Positions 27,896 to 36,657 of a stretch of 63,252 nucleotides of DNA are shown piece by piece. Each line of letters starts with the position of its first letter. Positions within the stretch are counted from its first letter, which is position 1. Under the pieces are notes generated by a model that made no database searches, was not told the origin of the DNA, and was given only the letters and a program-made list of their open reading frames with translations. The position numbers and the translations under genes were made by a program. Origin of the DNA: Georgenia satyanarayanai (GTDB taxonomy: Bacteria > Actinomycetota > Actinomycetes > Actinomycetales > Actinomycetaceae); contig NZ_VUKC01000020.1 of NCBI RefSeq assembly GCF_009193135.1, positions 1 to 63,252 of the forward strand. The letters are read 5' to 3'.

Positions 27896-27981
27896 GAGGC
27901 GACGCCGCTCCGGGAGCCGCCGTGAGCGGGGCCGGCCCGGAGCGCGTCCGCTCGTCACGGTGCGTGGACGGGGACGGCGTC

Positions 27982-29277
27982 TCAGAAGCCCCAGCCGGTG
28001 GATGCGGCCGCCGGCCAGGAGAAGGCGGTCGCCGCCGGCACCAGGGCGCCGGGCACGAGCTCGGTGACGCGCCCCGCCGCGGCGAGCGCCGCCAGCGACG
28101 TGCCGCCGAGGTAGGCGGCGCCGAGGTCGGCGACACCCACCGCGAGGTGTGCCGCCTCCTCGGTGCGGGTGACGTCCACGCCGCCCGGGCCGCCGCGCAC
28201 GTGCCAGCGGCCGGTGTTGTCCGGGACGAGCGGGTCGCTCACCTCGAGGACCACGTCGACGGCGCACGGGTAGGCCCGCGCCCGCAGCGCGGCCGGCACG
28301 TCGAGGAGGCGCAGCCAGACGTCGTCGTGGATCTTGCGGTTGGTGCCGCGGACGTCGGTGAGCAGGCCGAGGACGGCGTCGTCGGGCGCGAGGTTGCCCA
28401 CCTCGACGGTCGCCATGAGGTCGAGGTCGAGCAACGCCGCCCACAGCGCCCGGGCCGCCGGGGCGTCGAGCGCGAGGACGTCGTGCACGTGGACGGTGCC
28501 CTCCGGCCTTCCCTCGTCGCTCCACTTCTCCTTGCGGCGGAACAGCGCGTAGCCCCGCGGCTCGCCAGCGGCGTCCCGCACGAGGGCGATACGCCGCCGC
28601 TCGGCGCCGCGGCGGGCGGAGGGCCAGTCGATGACCCGCATCCGGCGCAGCGCGTCGGTGTCCCGGGTGATCCACCCGGGGCGCACCGCCTGGCCGTGGA
28701 CGTGCTCGAGCTCGGCACTGTGCCGAGGACCGTCGACGCTCTCGAGCTCGACGACGAGCTCCTCGCTGCCCGGCACGGGACGGAGCTCCGCGCCGCGGCC
28801 GAGGGTGGCGGAGACCCGGTGGGTGGCGATCCCGTACCCGTACCGGCCGTAGATGCCGCTCTCGGCCGCGTTGAGCACCGACAGGACCTCGCCACGCTCG
28901 CGGGAGCGGCGCAGGTGCGCGTGAAGCATCGCGCGGCTCAGGCCGCGGCGACGGTGGCCCGGGTGCACGCCCACCCAGGTGAGGCCCGCGGCTGGCAGGC
29001 GCTCGCCGCCGGGCACCTGGACCCGGAACGCGAAGGACGAGTGCATCGCTGCGAGCGTGGTGCCCCGCGGCCCGTCGTGCCAGACCCCGACGCTGCGACC
29101 GGGCTCGAGCTCCCACACGTGGACCTGCTCATCCTCCGGGGTGAGGTCGAAGGCGAAGGCCCACCTGTCGATGTCGTGCATGGCCGCGCGGTCGGCGGCG
29201 TCGTCGAGCTCGGCCAGGCGGTAGGCGGGCGGCAACGGGGTGTCGGGCGGGTCGGTGATGGTCACGCGCAGGAGCAT
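27982..29277 (-). CDS. Eis-like GNAT N-acetyltransferase
   Basis: A 431-residue acetyltransferase with the Eis architecture: N-terminal GNAT domain, a second GNAT-like domain and an SCP2-like C-terminal domain. The acetyl-CoA loop is V-HPGHRRRGLSRAML (about 109-123). SVLNAAESGIYGRYGYG is typical of Eis, and the C-terminus ends in GWGF, the chain-terminal carboxylate being catalytic in Eis. Relatives acetylate aminoglycosides or other amines; the substrate here is unknown. It is divergent from the DNA-repair pair. Confidence 0.85.
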   Translation of the reverse strand: MLLRVTITDPPDTPLPPAYRLAELDDAADRAAMHDIDRWAFAFDLTPEDEQVHVWELEPGRSVGVWHDGPRGTTLAAMHSSFAFRVQVPGGERLPAAGLTWVGVHPGHRRRGLSRAMLHAHLRRSRERGEVLSVLNAAESGIYGRYGYGIATHRVSATLGRGAELRPVPGSEELVVELESVDGPRHSAELEHVHGQAVRPGWITRDTDALRRMRVIDWPSARRGAERRRIALVRDAAGEPRGYALFRRKEKWSDEGRPEGTVHVHDVLALDAPAARALWAALLDLDLMATVEVGNLAPDDAVLGLLTDVRGTNRKIHDDVWLRLLDVPAALRARAYPCAVDVVLEVSDPLVPDNTGRWHVRGGPGGVDVTRTEEAAHLAVGVADLGAAYLGGTSLAALAAAGRVTELVPGALVPAATAFSWPAAASTGWGF

Positions 29278-29317
29278 GGCAGGGACCGCGGCGGCGCGGC
29301 GAGCGGTTTTTGGGACA

Positions 29318-29644
29318 ATGGCGGGCGTGACCGACTGGAGCGAGCTCGTCCTCGACATCGCCGGCGACGTCCCGCCCGGTCGTGCGACGACCTACGGGCT
29401 CATCGCCGAGGCCGCCCGCGCGCGCACCGGCCGCGGGTCGGCCCGGTCGGTCGGCGCGGTGATGTCCCGCGAGGGTGGGTCCGTCGCCTGGTGGCGGGTG
29501 GTCCGTGCGGACGGCTCACTGCCCGAGCAGCTCACCGCCCGTGCCGCCGAGCACTACCGCACCGAGGGGACGCCGCGGCGCCCCGGCGGCTCCGTCGATC
29601 TCACCCGAGCCCTGTGGGACCCCGTGGAGGACCTCAATGCCTGA
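29318..29644 (+). CDS. Alkyltransferase-like (MGMT-fold) DNA-binding protein
   Basis: A 108-residue ATL protein that binds O6-alkylguanine without repairing it and marks it for nucleotide excision repair. DNA-binding helix residues RATTYGLIAEAARA and the arginine finger region GSARSVGAVMS are present. The active-site Cys of true MGMT (PCHRV) is absent; the site reads AWWRVVRADG. A GTG at 29327 is an alternative start, because GACAAT (29314-29319) could be a -10 box. The gene overlaps the glycosylase gene by eight bases, which suggests a DNA-repair operon. Confidence 0.82.
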   Translation: MAGVTDWSELVLDIAGDVPPGRATTYGLIAEAARARTGRGSARSVGAVMSREGGSVAWWRVVRADGSLPEQLTARAAEHYRTEGTPRRPGGSVDLTRALWDPVEDLNA

Positions 29645-30557
29645 AGGCCACTCGATCCACCGCCTCGCGCTCGCCTTCGAGGAGCTGCTCCACGGCGAGC
29701 GCCTGGAGGTCACCTCACCGCAGGGCCGTTTCGCGGCGGGGGCCGAGCTGCTCGACGGGCGCCGGCTGGTGGCCACCGACGCCCACGGCAAGCACCTGTT
29801 CCTCGGCTTCGCGCAGGACGGCGAGGAGACCGAGCACGTCCGGTGGCTGCGTGTGCACCTGGGGCTCTACGGCTCGTGGACCTTCTCCGGTGACACCACC
29901 TTCCACGCGCCGCACGCGATCGGCGCGCCCCGGCGGCGGGTGGCCGAGGAGGAGACACCGCTGCCGGACGACGGGCAGGCGCCGTCGCCGGCGGAGTGGA
30001 CGGTGCCCGAGCCCAGGGGGGCGGTGCGGGTGCGCCTGCTGGGGGAGCACGGCGTCGCCGACCTCACCGGCCCGACGGCCTGCGAGGTCGTGACGCCGCA
30101 GGAGAAGGACGCGGTGCACGCTCGGTTGGGCCCGGACCCGCTGCGGGCCGACGGCGACGTCGGGCAGTTCGTCGCCAACGTGCGCCGTCGGGCCCGGCCG
30201 GTGGGCGAGCTCCTCATGGACCAGTCGATCGTCGCCGGCGTCGGCAACATCTACCGGGCGGAGGCGCTGTACCGGGCCCGGCTGCACCCCCGCAAGCTCG
30301 GCCGCACGGTCGCCGCCCCCCGGCTGCGGGAGATGTGGGCCGACCTCGTCACGCTCATGTCCGACGGCGTCGCCACCGGCCGCATCGTCACCACCGAGCC
30401 CGGGGACCGCCAGCAGGACGAGGACCGCTGGTACGTCTACCACCGCGAGGGGCGCCCGTGCCTGCGCTGCGGCAGCACGGTCGCCGAGGACGAGATGGCC
30501 GGGCGGCGGGTCTTCTGGTGCCCCCGCGAGCAGCGCCGCCCCTCGGCCACCGCGTGA
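29637..30557 (+). CDS. Endonuclease VIII-like DNA glycosylase (Nei2 type)
   Basis: A 306-residue Fpg/Nei glycosylase-lyase removing oxidised bases. The catalytic Pro-Glu is at the mature N-terminus (MPEGHSIHRLA), with the H2TH domain around VGELLMDQSIVAGVGNIYRAEALYRA. The zinc finger reads CLRCG then FWCPREQ: two normal cysteines and one more, but the fourth expected cysteine is Glu. The PEGH start matches the actinobacterial Nei2 group. It is translationally coupled to the ATL gene. Confidence 0.9.
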   Translation: MPEGHSIHRLALAFEELLHGERLEVTSPQGRFAAGAELLDGRRLVATDAHGKHLFLGFAQDGEETEHVRWLRVHLGLYGSWTFSGDTTFHAPHAIGAPRRRVAEEETPLPDDGQAPSPAEWTVPEPRGAVRVRLLGEHGVADLTGPTACEVVTPQEKDAVHARLGPDPLRADGDVGQFVANVRRRARPVGELLMDQSIVAGVGNIYRAEALYRARLHPRKLGRTVAAPRLREMWADLVTLMSDGVATGRIVTTEPGDRQQDEDRWYVYHREGRPCLRCGSTVAEDEMAGRRVFWCPREQRRPSATA

Positions 30558-30603
30558 GGAAAGGCCTCGCGCCGGCGGTGGGGGCGGGGGCAGCATCGAG
30601 GGC

Positions 30604-31089
30604 ATGCACGGAGACGAGCAGGAGACCGTCACCGCCGAGCTGACCGACGTCGTGCGGCGGGCCGAGACCAACGTCGCGCGCGGGGGCGGGCCCTTCGCCG
30701 CCGTCGTCGTCCTGTCGGACGGCCGACGCTTCGAGGGGGCCAACCGGGTGGTGGCGACGAGCGACCCCACCGCCCACGCGGAGGTCGTCGCCATCCGTCG
30801 GGCGTGCGCCGCGACCGGGTCCGTCGCGCTGGGCGGCGCCGTCGTCTACACGAGCTGTGAGCCCTGCCCGATGTGTGTCGCGGTCGCCCTGTGGGCACGT
30901 GTCGGCGCGGTCTACTACGCCGCCGACCGCCGCGACGCCGCCCGTGCGGGCTTCGACGACGCCGCCTTCCACGACTACTTCACCGACCCGGGACGCCGGG
31001 GGCTGCTGCCCGTCGTCGGGCACCGCGTGCCGGCCGCCACGGCTCCGTTCCGGTCGTGGGAGGACAAGGCCGACCGCTCCCCGTACTGA
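30604..31089 (+). CDS. Cytidine/guanine deaminase-family protein
   Basis: A 161-residue zinc-dependent deaminase. Zinc and proton-shuttle residues are in TAHAEVVAIRRA (His-Ala-Glu) and TSCEPCPMCVAVALWARV (Pro-Cys-x-x-Cys). The region FDDAAFHDYF and the C-terminal WEDKADRSPY resemble bacterial guanine deaminases of the CDA fold, which make xanthine and ammonia. tRNA-adenosine deaminase is less likely because of the C-terminus. It lies 46 bases after the glycosylase and may be part of the same transcript. Confidence 0.8.
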   Translation: MHGDEQETVTAELTDVVRRAETNVARGGGPFAAVVVLSDGRRFEGANRVVATSDPTAHAEVVAIRRACAATGSVALGGAVVYTSCEPCPMCVAVALWARVGAVYYAADRRDAARAGFDDAAFHDYFTDPGRRGLLPVVGHRVPAATAPFRSWEDKADRSPY

Positions 31090-31115
31090 GGCCCCCCGGC
31101 GCCGCCGCGGGTCGG

Positions 31116-31697
31116 TCAGATGAACAGCGCGGGGTCGGCGTAGGGGTCGATCTCCGGGGGAGCCTCGCGCACCCGGCCGGGCACCCCGACCGCGACGGCG
31201 CCCGCCGGCACGTCCTTGACGACGACGGCGTTGGCCCCGATCTGGGCGTCGTCGCCCACGCTGATCGGTCCGAGCACCTTCGCGCCCGCGCCGATGACGA
31301 CGCGGTCACCGATCGTGGGGTGGCGCTTTCCCTTCGTCATCGAGCGGCCGCCCAGCGTGGTGCCGTGGAAGAGGACGACGTCGTCACCCACGCGGGAGGT
31401 CTCCCCGATGACGACCCCCATGCCGTGGTCGATGAACAGGCGGCGGCCGAGGACGGCACCCGGGTGGATCTCGACCCCGGTCAGCGCGCGCACGAGCTGG
31501 GACAGCAGGCGCGCCGGCAGCTTGCCCAGCGGCCCGGCGTGCCACATCCGGTGGCAGACCCGGTGGGCCCACAGCGCGTGGACCCCCGGGTAGCCGAGGG
31601 CCACCTCCACGAGGCTGCGCGCCGCGGGGTCGCCGCGGCGCGCAGCCTCGAGGTCCTCCCGGAGGAGCACCCAGAACCGGATGTGGGAGTTGTGCAC
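31116..31697 (-). CDS. cysE: Serine O-acetyltransferase
   Basis: A 193-residue short-form (EpsC-like) serine acetyltransferase that makes O-acetylserine from serine and acetyl-CoA, the substrate of CysK. The left-handed beta-helix hexapeptides include [50 protein letters not shown] and [14 protein letters not shown]. Active-site histidines are in IDHGMG and LFHGTTLGG. The GTG start is one base after the cysK stop, so the genes are cotranscribed. Confidence 0.95.
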   Translation of the reverse strand: MHNSHIRFWVLLREDLEAARRGDPAARSLVEVALGYPGVHALWAHRVCHRMWHAGPLGKLPARLLSQLVRALTGVEIHPGAVLGRRLFIDHGMGVVIGETSRVGDDVVLFHGTTLGGRSMTKGKRHPTIGDRVVIGAGAKVLGPISVGDDAQIGANAVVVKDVPAGAVAVGVPGRVREAPPEIDPYADPALFI

Positions 31698-31698
31698 G

Positions 31699-32634
31699 TC
31701 AGTCGGCGAACTCGCTGTAGAGGGGGGTCGACAGGTAGCGCTCGCCGAAGCTCGGGATGACGACGACGATCGTCTTGCCCTCGGCCTCGGGCCGGGCGGC
31801 GATCTGGAGCGCGGCCGTCACCGCGGCACCGGAGGAGATGCCGACGAAGATGCCCTCCTCGGCGGTGAGCCGGCGGGCCATCTCGACCGACTGCTCGGCG
31901 TTGACGTCGATGACCTCGTCGTAGACGGAGGTGTCGAGGATCTCGGGGACGAAGTTCGCGCCGATGCCCTGGATCTTGTGCGGGCCGGGCTGGCCGCCGT
32001 TGAGGATCGGGGACTCGGCGGGCTCGACGGCGATGACCTTGACGCCGGGCTTGCGCTCCTTGAGGACCTGGCCGACGCCGGTGATGGTGCCGCCGGTGCC
32101 GATGCCCGCGACGAAGTAGTCCACCTCGCCGTCGGTGTCGTTCCAGACCTCCTCGGCGGTGGTCTGGCGGTGGATGGCGGGGTTGGCCTCGTTGGCGAAC
32201 TGCTTGGCGAGGATCGCGCCCTTGCGCTCGGCGGCGATCTCCTCGGCCTTGGCGACGGCGCCCTTCATGCCCTCCGAGCCGGGGGTGAGGACGAGCTCGG
32301 CGCCGAAGGCGCGCAGCAGCGCGCGGCGCTCGCGGCTCATCGTCTCGGGCATCGCGAGGACGACGTTGTAGCCGCGGGCGGCGCCGACCATCGCCAGCGC
32401 GATACCGGTGTTGCCCGAGGTCGCCTCGACGATCGTGCCGCCGGGGGGCAGGGCGCCGGACTGCTCGGCCGCGTTGACGATCGAGACGCCGATGCGGTCC
32501 TTGACGGAGTTGGCGGGGTTGTAGAACTCGAGCTTGGCCAGGACGGTGGCGCCCAGGCCCTCGGTGACGCGGTTGAGGCGCACGAGGGGGGTGCGGCCGA
32601 TGAGCGCGGTGACGTCGTCGTAGATGCGTGCCAT
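31699..32634 (-). CDS. cysK: Cysteine synthase A (O-acetylserine sulfhydrylase)
   Basis: A 311-residue PLP enzyme forming L-cysteine from O-acetylserine and sulfide. The Schiff-base lysine is Lys45 in [11 protein letters not shown]. The substrate loop [13 protein letters not shown], phosphate loop [13 protein letters not shown] and C-terminal SSGAA are intact. It heads the cysK-cysE operon. About 100 bases upstream there is a small cysteine-containing frame and hairpins that may regulate it. Confidence 0.96.
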   Translation of the reverse strand: MARIYDDVTALIGRTPLVRLNRVTEGLGATVLAKLEFYNPANSVKDRIGVSIVNAAEQSGALPPGGTIVEATSGNTGIALAMVGAARGYNVVLAMPETMSRERRALLRAFGAELVLTPGSEGMKGAVAKAEEIAAERKGAILAKQFANEANPAIHRQTTAEEVWNDTDGEVDYFVAGIGTGGTITGVGQVLKERKPGVKVIAVEPAESPILNGGQPGPHKIQGIGANFVPEILDTSVYDEVIDVNAEQSVEMARRLTAEEGIFVGISSGAAVTAALQIAARPEAEGKTIVVVIPSFGERYLSTPLYSEFAD

Positions 32635-32735
32635 GGGACTTCCTTCGCTTCGGGAGGTTCGGGGGAAGGGGCCACCGACGGTGGTGGCGGGGAGCGCCGG
32701 GCATGCGGCAGGCCGCACGGTTGGAGCCGGGCGCT

Positions 32736-32789
32736 CTACAGACAGCGCTGGCAGCGGGAGGAGGCGGGGGCGGCGGCGAGCACGGGCAC
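32736..32789 (-). CDS. Candidate cysteine-containing leader peptide of cysK
   Basis: A 17-residue minus-strand frame, [17 protein letters not shown], with GTG start and AGGAG five bases upstream. Two cysteine codons sit just before the stop. A GC-rich stem (GAGCGCC/GGCGCTC, about 32690-32736) begins at the stop and a CCACCG/CGGTGG hairpin follows before cysK. The arrangement resembles cysteine-responsive upstream ORFs known from mycobacteria. No U-tract is seen, so control could be of translation or by Rho. Confidence 0.45.
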   Translation of the reverse strand: MPVLAAAPASSRCQRCL

Positions 32790-32869
32790 GGCATCTCCTC
32801 TCACTGCTGCCGGGCCGGTCGACGTGCCGGCCTGCGTTCCTTGAACCCTAAACCAGCGCCCCGGGGCGA

Positions 32870-33880
32870 TCAATCGCTGGTCGCATCCCGGGCGGATGTG
32901 TGGTGCCGGGCGCGGGCCGCGTAGGTGTTGAGGAGGCCGGCGGCCGACGCGGCGTCGTCGACGGTGACGACGATGCGTCGTCCGCCGGACCGCTCGACGG
33001 CGATCGCCTCGCCCGAGCGGATGACGACGCCGACCGTGCCGCCGACGCTCGTGCGCAGTCCCCAGCCGCCGAACTCGGCGAAGGGGCGGACCGTGGTGAC
33101 GTCCGCGCGCTCGACCTCCCCGGCCGGGACGTGGATCCGGGGCCAGCCGAAGGTGCCGCGGGCGGTGAGCCCGCGCGCGTCGACCTGGACCTGCCACGTC
33201 GTCATGGTGAGGACGAGCGCGAGCAGCGGGACGGCGACGACGAGGGGGAGGAGCGTGTCGGCGAGGAGCCACAGCGCCACGGCGGCGACCACGCCGGCGG
33301 CGACGACCACCCAGGTGACGGTGGTGCCGAGACCCGCGACCCCGCGGACCCACACGGCGCGGTGTCCCTCTGGCAGGTCCGCGGTGGGGGCGCCCTCCGC
33401 GACCGTACCGGTGGCGGGCAGGGCCGGGTCGGCCCCGGCCAGCGCGCCCGCGGTCGTCCCGAGCGCGAGCGCCACGAGGATGCTGACGACGAGCCAGCCG
33501 TCGGGGGAGCCGGCGTCCGCGGCCGTCGCGACGTCGACCTGGACGACGACGCTCGCGAGGGTCATGCCGGCGAACAGGGCCGACATGCCCACGGCGAGGC
33601 CGAGCGTCAGGCGGCGGGTGATGGCCTGGCGGCCGGTAAGGACGGAGAACGCGGCCATGACGAGGAGCGAGAGGCCGCTGATGACGGCCATGGGCACGAC
33701 GAGCTCGGCGACCGAGCCGGTGCGGTCCGGCACGCCCGAGGGGCCCCAGTGGACCGCGACCTCCTCGGGCAGGCGGGGGACGAGCCGGGCGGCGACGACC
33801 CACGCGGCCGCCGTGACGAGCACGGGCACGAGGACGCCGAGCAGCCAGGCGCGACGACGGTGGGGCAGGGGGTGGGTCAC
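32870..33880 (-). CDS. DUF1648 membrane protein
   Basis: A 336-residue polytopic membrane protein. The N-terminal DUF1648 signature [23 protein letters not shown] is followed by about six membrane helices and a C-terminal soluble PH-like stretch with [21 protein letters not shown]. The GTG start overlaps the GntR stop (GTGA), so it is translationally coupled to its regulator. Function is unknown; DUF1648 proteins beside YtrA-type regulators are thought to respond to cell-envelope stress. Confidence 0.82.
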   Translation of the reverse strand: MTHPLPHRRRAWLLGVLVPVLVTAAAWVVAARLVPRLPEEVAVHWGPSGVPDRTGSVAELVVPMAVISGLSLLVMAAFSVLTGRQAITRRLTLGLAVGMSALFAGMTLASVVVQVDVATAADAGSPDGWLVVSILVALALGTTAGALAGADPALPATGTVAEGAPTADLPEGHRAVWVRGVAGLGTTVTWVVVAAGVVAAVALWLLADTLLPLVVAVPLLALVLTMTTWQVQVDARGLTARGTFGWPRIHVPAGEVERADVTTVRPFAEFGGWGLRTSVGGTVGVVIRSGEAIAVERSGGRRIVVTVDDAASAAGLLNTYAARARHHTSARDATSD

Positions 33881-34242
33881 GAGGTCTCCTCGGTGGAGGT
33901 GGAGGTGAGCAGGGCGGCGACGGCGGACATCGGCAGACCGAGGCGCGTCGCCTCTCGGCGGACGGCGGCGACCGCCTCGAGCAGCGGGGCGTAGTGCTCG
34001 ACGGCATGGGCGGTGACGACGGCGCCGCGTCCGCGGCGCAGCTCGACGAGGCCCTCGTCGCGGAGCTGCTGGTAGGCGTGCAGCACCGTGTGCTGGTTGA
34101 CGTCGAGCGACTCGGCGAGGTCCCGCGCCGAGGGCAGCCGCTCGCCGCTGGTCACCTCACCGCGCAGGACGGCGGTGCGCACTTGGTCGGCGAGCTGCTC
34201 GAACAGCGGGAGCGCCGAGGCGGGATCGATCCGAATGAGCAT
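33877..34242 (-). CDS. GntR-family (YtrA-type) transcriptional regulator
   Basis: A 121-residue repressor of the YtrA subfamily. The winged helix-turn-helix occupies about residues 10-75 ([44 protein letters not shown]), with a short C-terminal dimerisation helix pair and no ligand domain. It lies first in a two-gene operon with the DUF1648 protein. An inverted repeat upstream overlaps its own promoter, which indicates autoregulation. Confidence 0.9.
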   Translation of the reverse strand: MLIRIDPASALPLFEQLADQVRTAVLRGEVTSGERLPSARDLAESLDVNQHTVLHAYQQLRDEGLVELRRGRGAVVTAHAVEHYAPLLEAVAAVRREATRLGLPMSAVAALLTSTSTEETS

Positions 34243-34248
34243 GCCGCC

Positions 34249-34254
34249 ACCTTA
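34249..34254 (-). promoter_or_regulatory. -10 box of the GntR operon
   Basis: Minus-strand TAAGGT lies six bases before the ATG, so the mRNA is probably leaderless. Confidence 0.5.
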
Positions 34255-34255
34255 C

Positions 34256-34278
34256 TTGCTCTACTCCAACTAGAGCAA
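34256..34278. promoter_or_regulatory. Putative GntR operator
   Basis: TTGCTCTA (34256-34263) and TAGAGCAA (34271-34278) are perfect eight-base inverted arms with a seven-base spacer, an AT-rich island in GC-rich DNA. The site abuts the -10 box, so binding would block RNA polymerase on the GntR-DUF1648 operon. Confidence 0.65.
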
Positions 34279-34315
34279 TTCGCTCGGGGAACGGGCGGGG
34301 TGTGTCGGGGGCCGG

Positions 34316-34948
34316 CTATGCGGGGAGCTCGACGACGCGCGTCCCGGCGGGCCGCACCTCGACCGACCCGCCGGTGAGGCCGGCGACGGCGGAGCGGAGT
34401 GCGCCGTCGTCGTTGGTCGCGAGGGTGAGGGTCGCCTGCTCGGCGTAGGCGACGTCGTCGACGGCGAAACCCAGCGCTCGCAGCTCGGACTCCACGCGGC
34501 CGGCGTCGGCGTGGGGGAGGGTGACCGCGTGGAGGCGGCTCTCACGCTGGACCACCACGGGCGCCTTCTCCAGCGCCGAGCGCACCGCGTCGGAGTACGC
34601 CCGTACCAGTCCGCCCGTCCCGAGCTTGACCCCGCCGAAGTAGCGGACGACGACGGCGCCGAGGTCGACCAGACCGCTGCCGCGCAGCACCTCGAGCATC
34701 GGCATGCCGGCGGTGCCGGCCGGCTCGCCGTCGTCGGAGGACCGCTCGACGAGGTTGGTGCCCGGCACGCGGACGACGAAGGCGGAGCAGTGGTGCCGGG
34801 CGTCGGGGAAGGTGTGCCGCGCGTCCTCCACCAGCGCACGGGCGGCCGTCTCGTCGTCGGCGCGACGCAGCCACGTGATGAAGCGCGAGCGGCGGACCTC
34901 CAGCTCGGTCGCGGTGGTCACGCCGCCGGCAAGGGTGCGAACATCCAT
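34316..34948 (-). CDS. YigZ/IMPACT-family protein
   Basis: A 210-residue UPF0029 protein. The N-terminal domain carries the family signature [19 protein letters not shown] (about 70-88) and [22 protein letters not shown] (about 102-123), followed by a DUF1949 ferredoxin-like C-terminal domain. Relatives include eukaryotic IMPACT and E. coli YigZ, whose cellular role is unclear. It is transcribed alone and divergent from rpmF. Confidence 0.9.
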   Translation of the reverse strand: MDVRTLAGGVTTATELEVRRSRFITWLRRADDETAARALVEDARHTFPDARHHCSAFVVRVPGTNLVERSSDDGEPAGTAGMPMLEVLRGSGLVDLGAVVVRYFGGVKLGTGGLVRAYSDAVRSALEKAPVVVQRESRLHAVTLPHADAGRVESELRALGFAVDDVAYAEQATLTLATNDDGALRSAVAGLTGGSVEVRPAGTRVVELPA

Positions 34949-35084
34949 GGTGCAGCCATTGTGGACGCCCCGGAGGGGGCAATGTCACACCCGGCCGCGG
35001 TGTCCGTCATTGGACCCGGACGCCTGCGCCGTGGCACGCTATACGACGGCAATCGTCTCGACCACGAAAGGAGCGGCAGGGCAG

Positions 35085-35252
35085 ATGGCAGTTCCGAAGC
35101 GCAAGATGTCCCGTAGCAACACCCGCTCTCGCCGGTCCCAGTGGAAGGCGGAGCCCACCACGCTCCAGACCGTCCGCGTCCAGGGCCGCGAGATCCAGGT
35201 GCCCCGGCGCCTGGCCAAGGCCTACCAGAAGGGCCTGGAGTTCGCGGACTGA
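35085..35252 (+). CDS. rpmF: 50S ribosomal protein L32, cysteine-free form
   Basis: A 55-residue L32 beginning [20 protein letters not shown], as in all L32 proteins. The usual zinc-ribbon (two CxxC pairs) is absent: the C-terminal half reads [19 protein letters not shown] and has no cysteine. Such zinc-independent paralogues replace the zinc form under zinc limitation in many actinobacteria. An AAGGAG ribosome site lies 13 bases before the ATG. No convincing Zur box is visible upstream. Confidence 0.9.
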   Translation: MAVPKRKMSRSNTRSRRSQWKAEPTTLQTVRVQGREIQVPRRLAKAYQKGLEFAD

Positions 35253-35271
35253 TCGCGACCTCACGCGTCGG

Positions 35272-35299
35272 CGGCCGTCACCCCTCGGGGTGGCGGCCG
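35272..35299. terminator. Terminator-like hairpin between rpmF and the hydrolase
   Basis: CGGCCG and ACCCC (35272-35284) pair with GGGGT and CGGCCG (35287-35299) around a two-base mismatch and a two-base loop. It overlaps the end of the convergent hydrolase frame. Confidence 0.5.
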
Positions 35300-36207
35300 T
35301 CTCGCGTCCCCGGGCCGTGCCGCTCGAGCCAGGAGAGGACGTCACGGGGGACGTCGCTGCTCGAGATCGTCGCCACGTGCCCGCGGCCGGGATAGGTGAC
35401 GAGCGTGCTGTCCGGGATCCACGCCGCGGTCTCCCGCACCGTGTCGAGCGAGAAGAACCGGTCCTCCTCGCCGGCGAGGAGCAGGACCGGGGCGGTGATC
35501 TGCGCGAGGACGTCCCGGGCGTCGAAGGCGCGCTCGGCGTCGGCCTCGACGAGGAGGTCGCCGGGCGGGGTCGCCGACCCGGCGAAGAGCCGTCCCGTGA
35601 GCGGTCCGAGGGCCCTGCGGACCCCTGCGTGCCGGGGTCCGGGAAGGAAGTACTCGAGGAAGACGGCGCCCGCCTCCTCGTGCCTGCCCTCCGCGCGCAG
35701 CCGCGCCCAGCGGGCGTCCACGTCCGTGCCCCACTCCTCGACCCTCGCGGCCGCGCCGGCGAGGACGACCGCGCCGACGACGTCGGGGTGGGCGGCGGCG
35801 AGGTGGAGCGCGACCATGCCGCCGTAGGACTGGCCCAGGACGACGTCGACGGCGCCGCCCATCTCCTCGCGGACGAAGCGTGCGTAGTCGTCGCCCATGT
35901 CCGCCACCGTGTGACCCGCCGGCATGTCGCGGGGTCGGGTCACGGTCCACACCGCGTAGCCGGCGTCGACGTAGGGACGCGCCTCACGCTCGCTGAGCCG
36001 CCCGAGCAGGCCAGTCGGCAGGTCGCTCCCGGGGCCGCCCGGGATGCTGAGCAGCGACCGGGGGCCGTCGCCGAGGACGAGGTACTCCATCCCTCCGGCC
36101 GACGTGCCGGTGCGGTGGGGGAGCGGCGGGCGGCTCGGCCTGGCCGCTACGACGACGCCACCCGCGACGGCAGCGAGAGCGGCACCGATCGCCAACCGTC
36201 GGCCCAT
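35278..36207 (-). CDS. Alpha/beta hydrolase, membrane-associated or exported
   Basis: A 309-residue alpha/beta-hydrolase-fold protein. An N-terminal hydrophobic helix (about 3-22) suggests membrane anchoring or export. The nucleophile elbow is LGQSYGG, an oxyanion segment SIPGGPGSD precedes it, and LLAGEEDRFF and PGRGHVATI carry the acid and histidine of the triad. Substrate unknown; the fold includes lipases, esterases and proline iminopeptidases. The ATG at 36207 is chosen because it begins the hydrophobic helix. Confidence 0.82.
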   Translation of the reverse strand: MGRRLAIGAALAAVAGGVVVAARPSRPPLPHRTGTSAGGMEYLVLGDGPRSLLSIPGGPGSDLPTGLLGRLSEREARPYVDAGYAVWTVTRPRDMPAGHTVADMGDDYARFVREEMGGAVDVVLGQSYGGMVALHLAAAHPDVVGAVVLAGAAARVEEWGTDVDARWARLRAEGRHEEAGAVFLEYFLPGPRHAGVRRALGPLTGRLFAGSATPPGDLLVEADAERAFDARDVLAQITAPVLLLAGEEDRFFSLDTVRETAAWIPDSTLVTYPGRGHVATISSSDVPRDVLSWLERHGPGTRDGRHPEG

Positions 36208-36246
36208 GACCGCCTCCTCGGAGGGTGCACCTGCGCTGGTGTCTGG

Positions 36247-36317
36247 AGCGGGTGACCAGAATCGAACTGGCACCATCTGCTTGGAAGGCAGAGGCTCTAC
36301 CATTGAGCTACACCCGC
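36247..36317 (-). tRNA. tRNA-Gly (UCC)
   Basis: The minus strand folds into a 71-base cloverleaf: acceptor GCGGGTG/CACCCGC, D-arm AGCTCAATGGTAGAGC, anticodon loop with TCC, T-arm GGTTCGATTC-type (reads CCAGTTCGATTCTGG) and discriminator U typical of glycine. CCA is not encoded. Confidence 0.95.
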
Positions 36318-36401
36318 AGCGCGCCGGTCTCCCGGCGTGCAGACCCGAGTGTAACGCGCCGTGGGCGGTCGCCTACAATCGGCACGCGGCCACCGGCCGA
36401 A

Positions 36402-36475
36402 CGGGATGTAGCGCAGCTTGGTAGCGCATCCGCTTTGGGAGCGGAAGGTCGCAGGTTCGAATCCTGTCATCCCGA
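36402..36475 (+). tRNA. tRNA-Pro (UGG)
   Basis: A 74-base cloverleaf: acceptor CGGGATG/CATCCCG, D-arm GCGCAGCTTGGTAGCGC, anticodon stem CCGCT with loop TTTGGGA (anticodon TGG), T-arm GCAGGTTCGAATCCTGT, discriminator A. CCA is not encoded. Confidence 0.95.
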
Positions 36476-36657
36476 CCCTGCCTGCGGCGGACGTCACGCC
36501 ACCGGGCTCCTCCGCGCCGTCGCGGGCCCTCGCAAGGGTGCTCTACGATGGAACGCGCCTGTGCGCACGTCCGTCTGCCTCGGTTCGCGAACGCACAGCA
36601 CCCGCACTTCCCCCGCGCGGGGGCGTCCCATGGAACCGAAGAGTGGAGAGCATCGCA

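Noticed and set aside
34980-35084. Zur box upstream of the zinc-free L32 gene
   Set aside because: No AT-rich palindrome of the Zur type can be seen; the nearest features are GC-rich.
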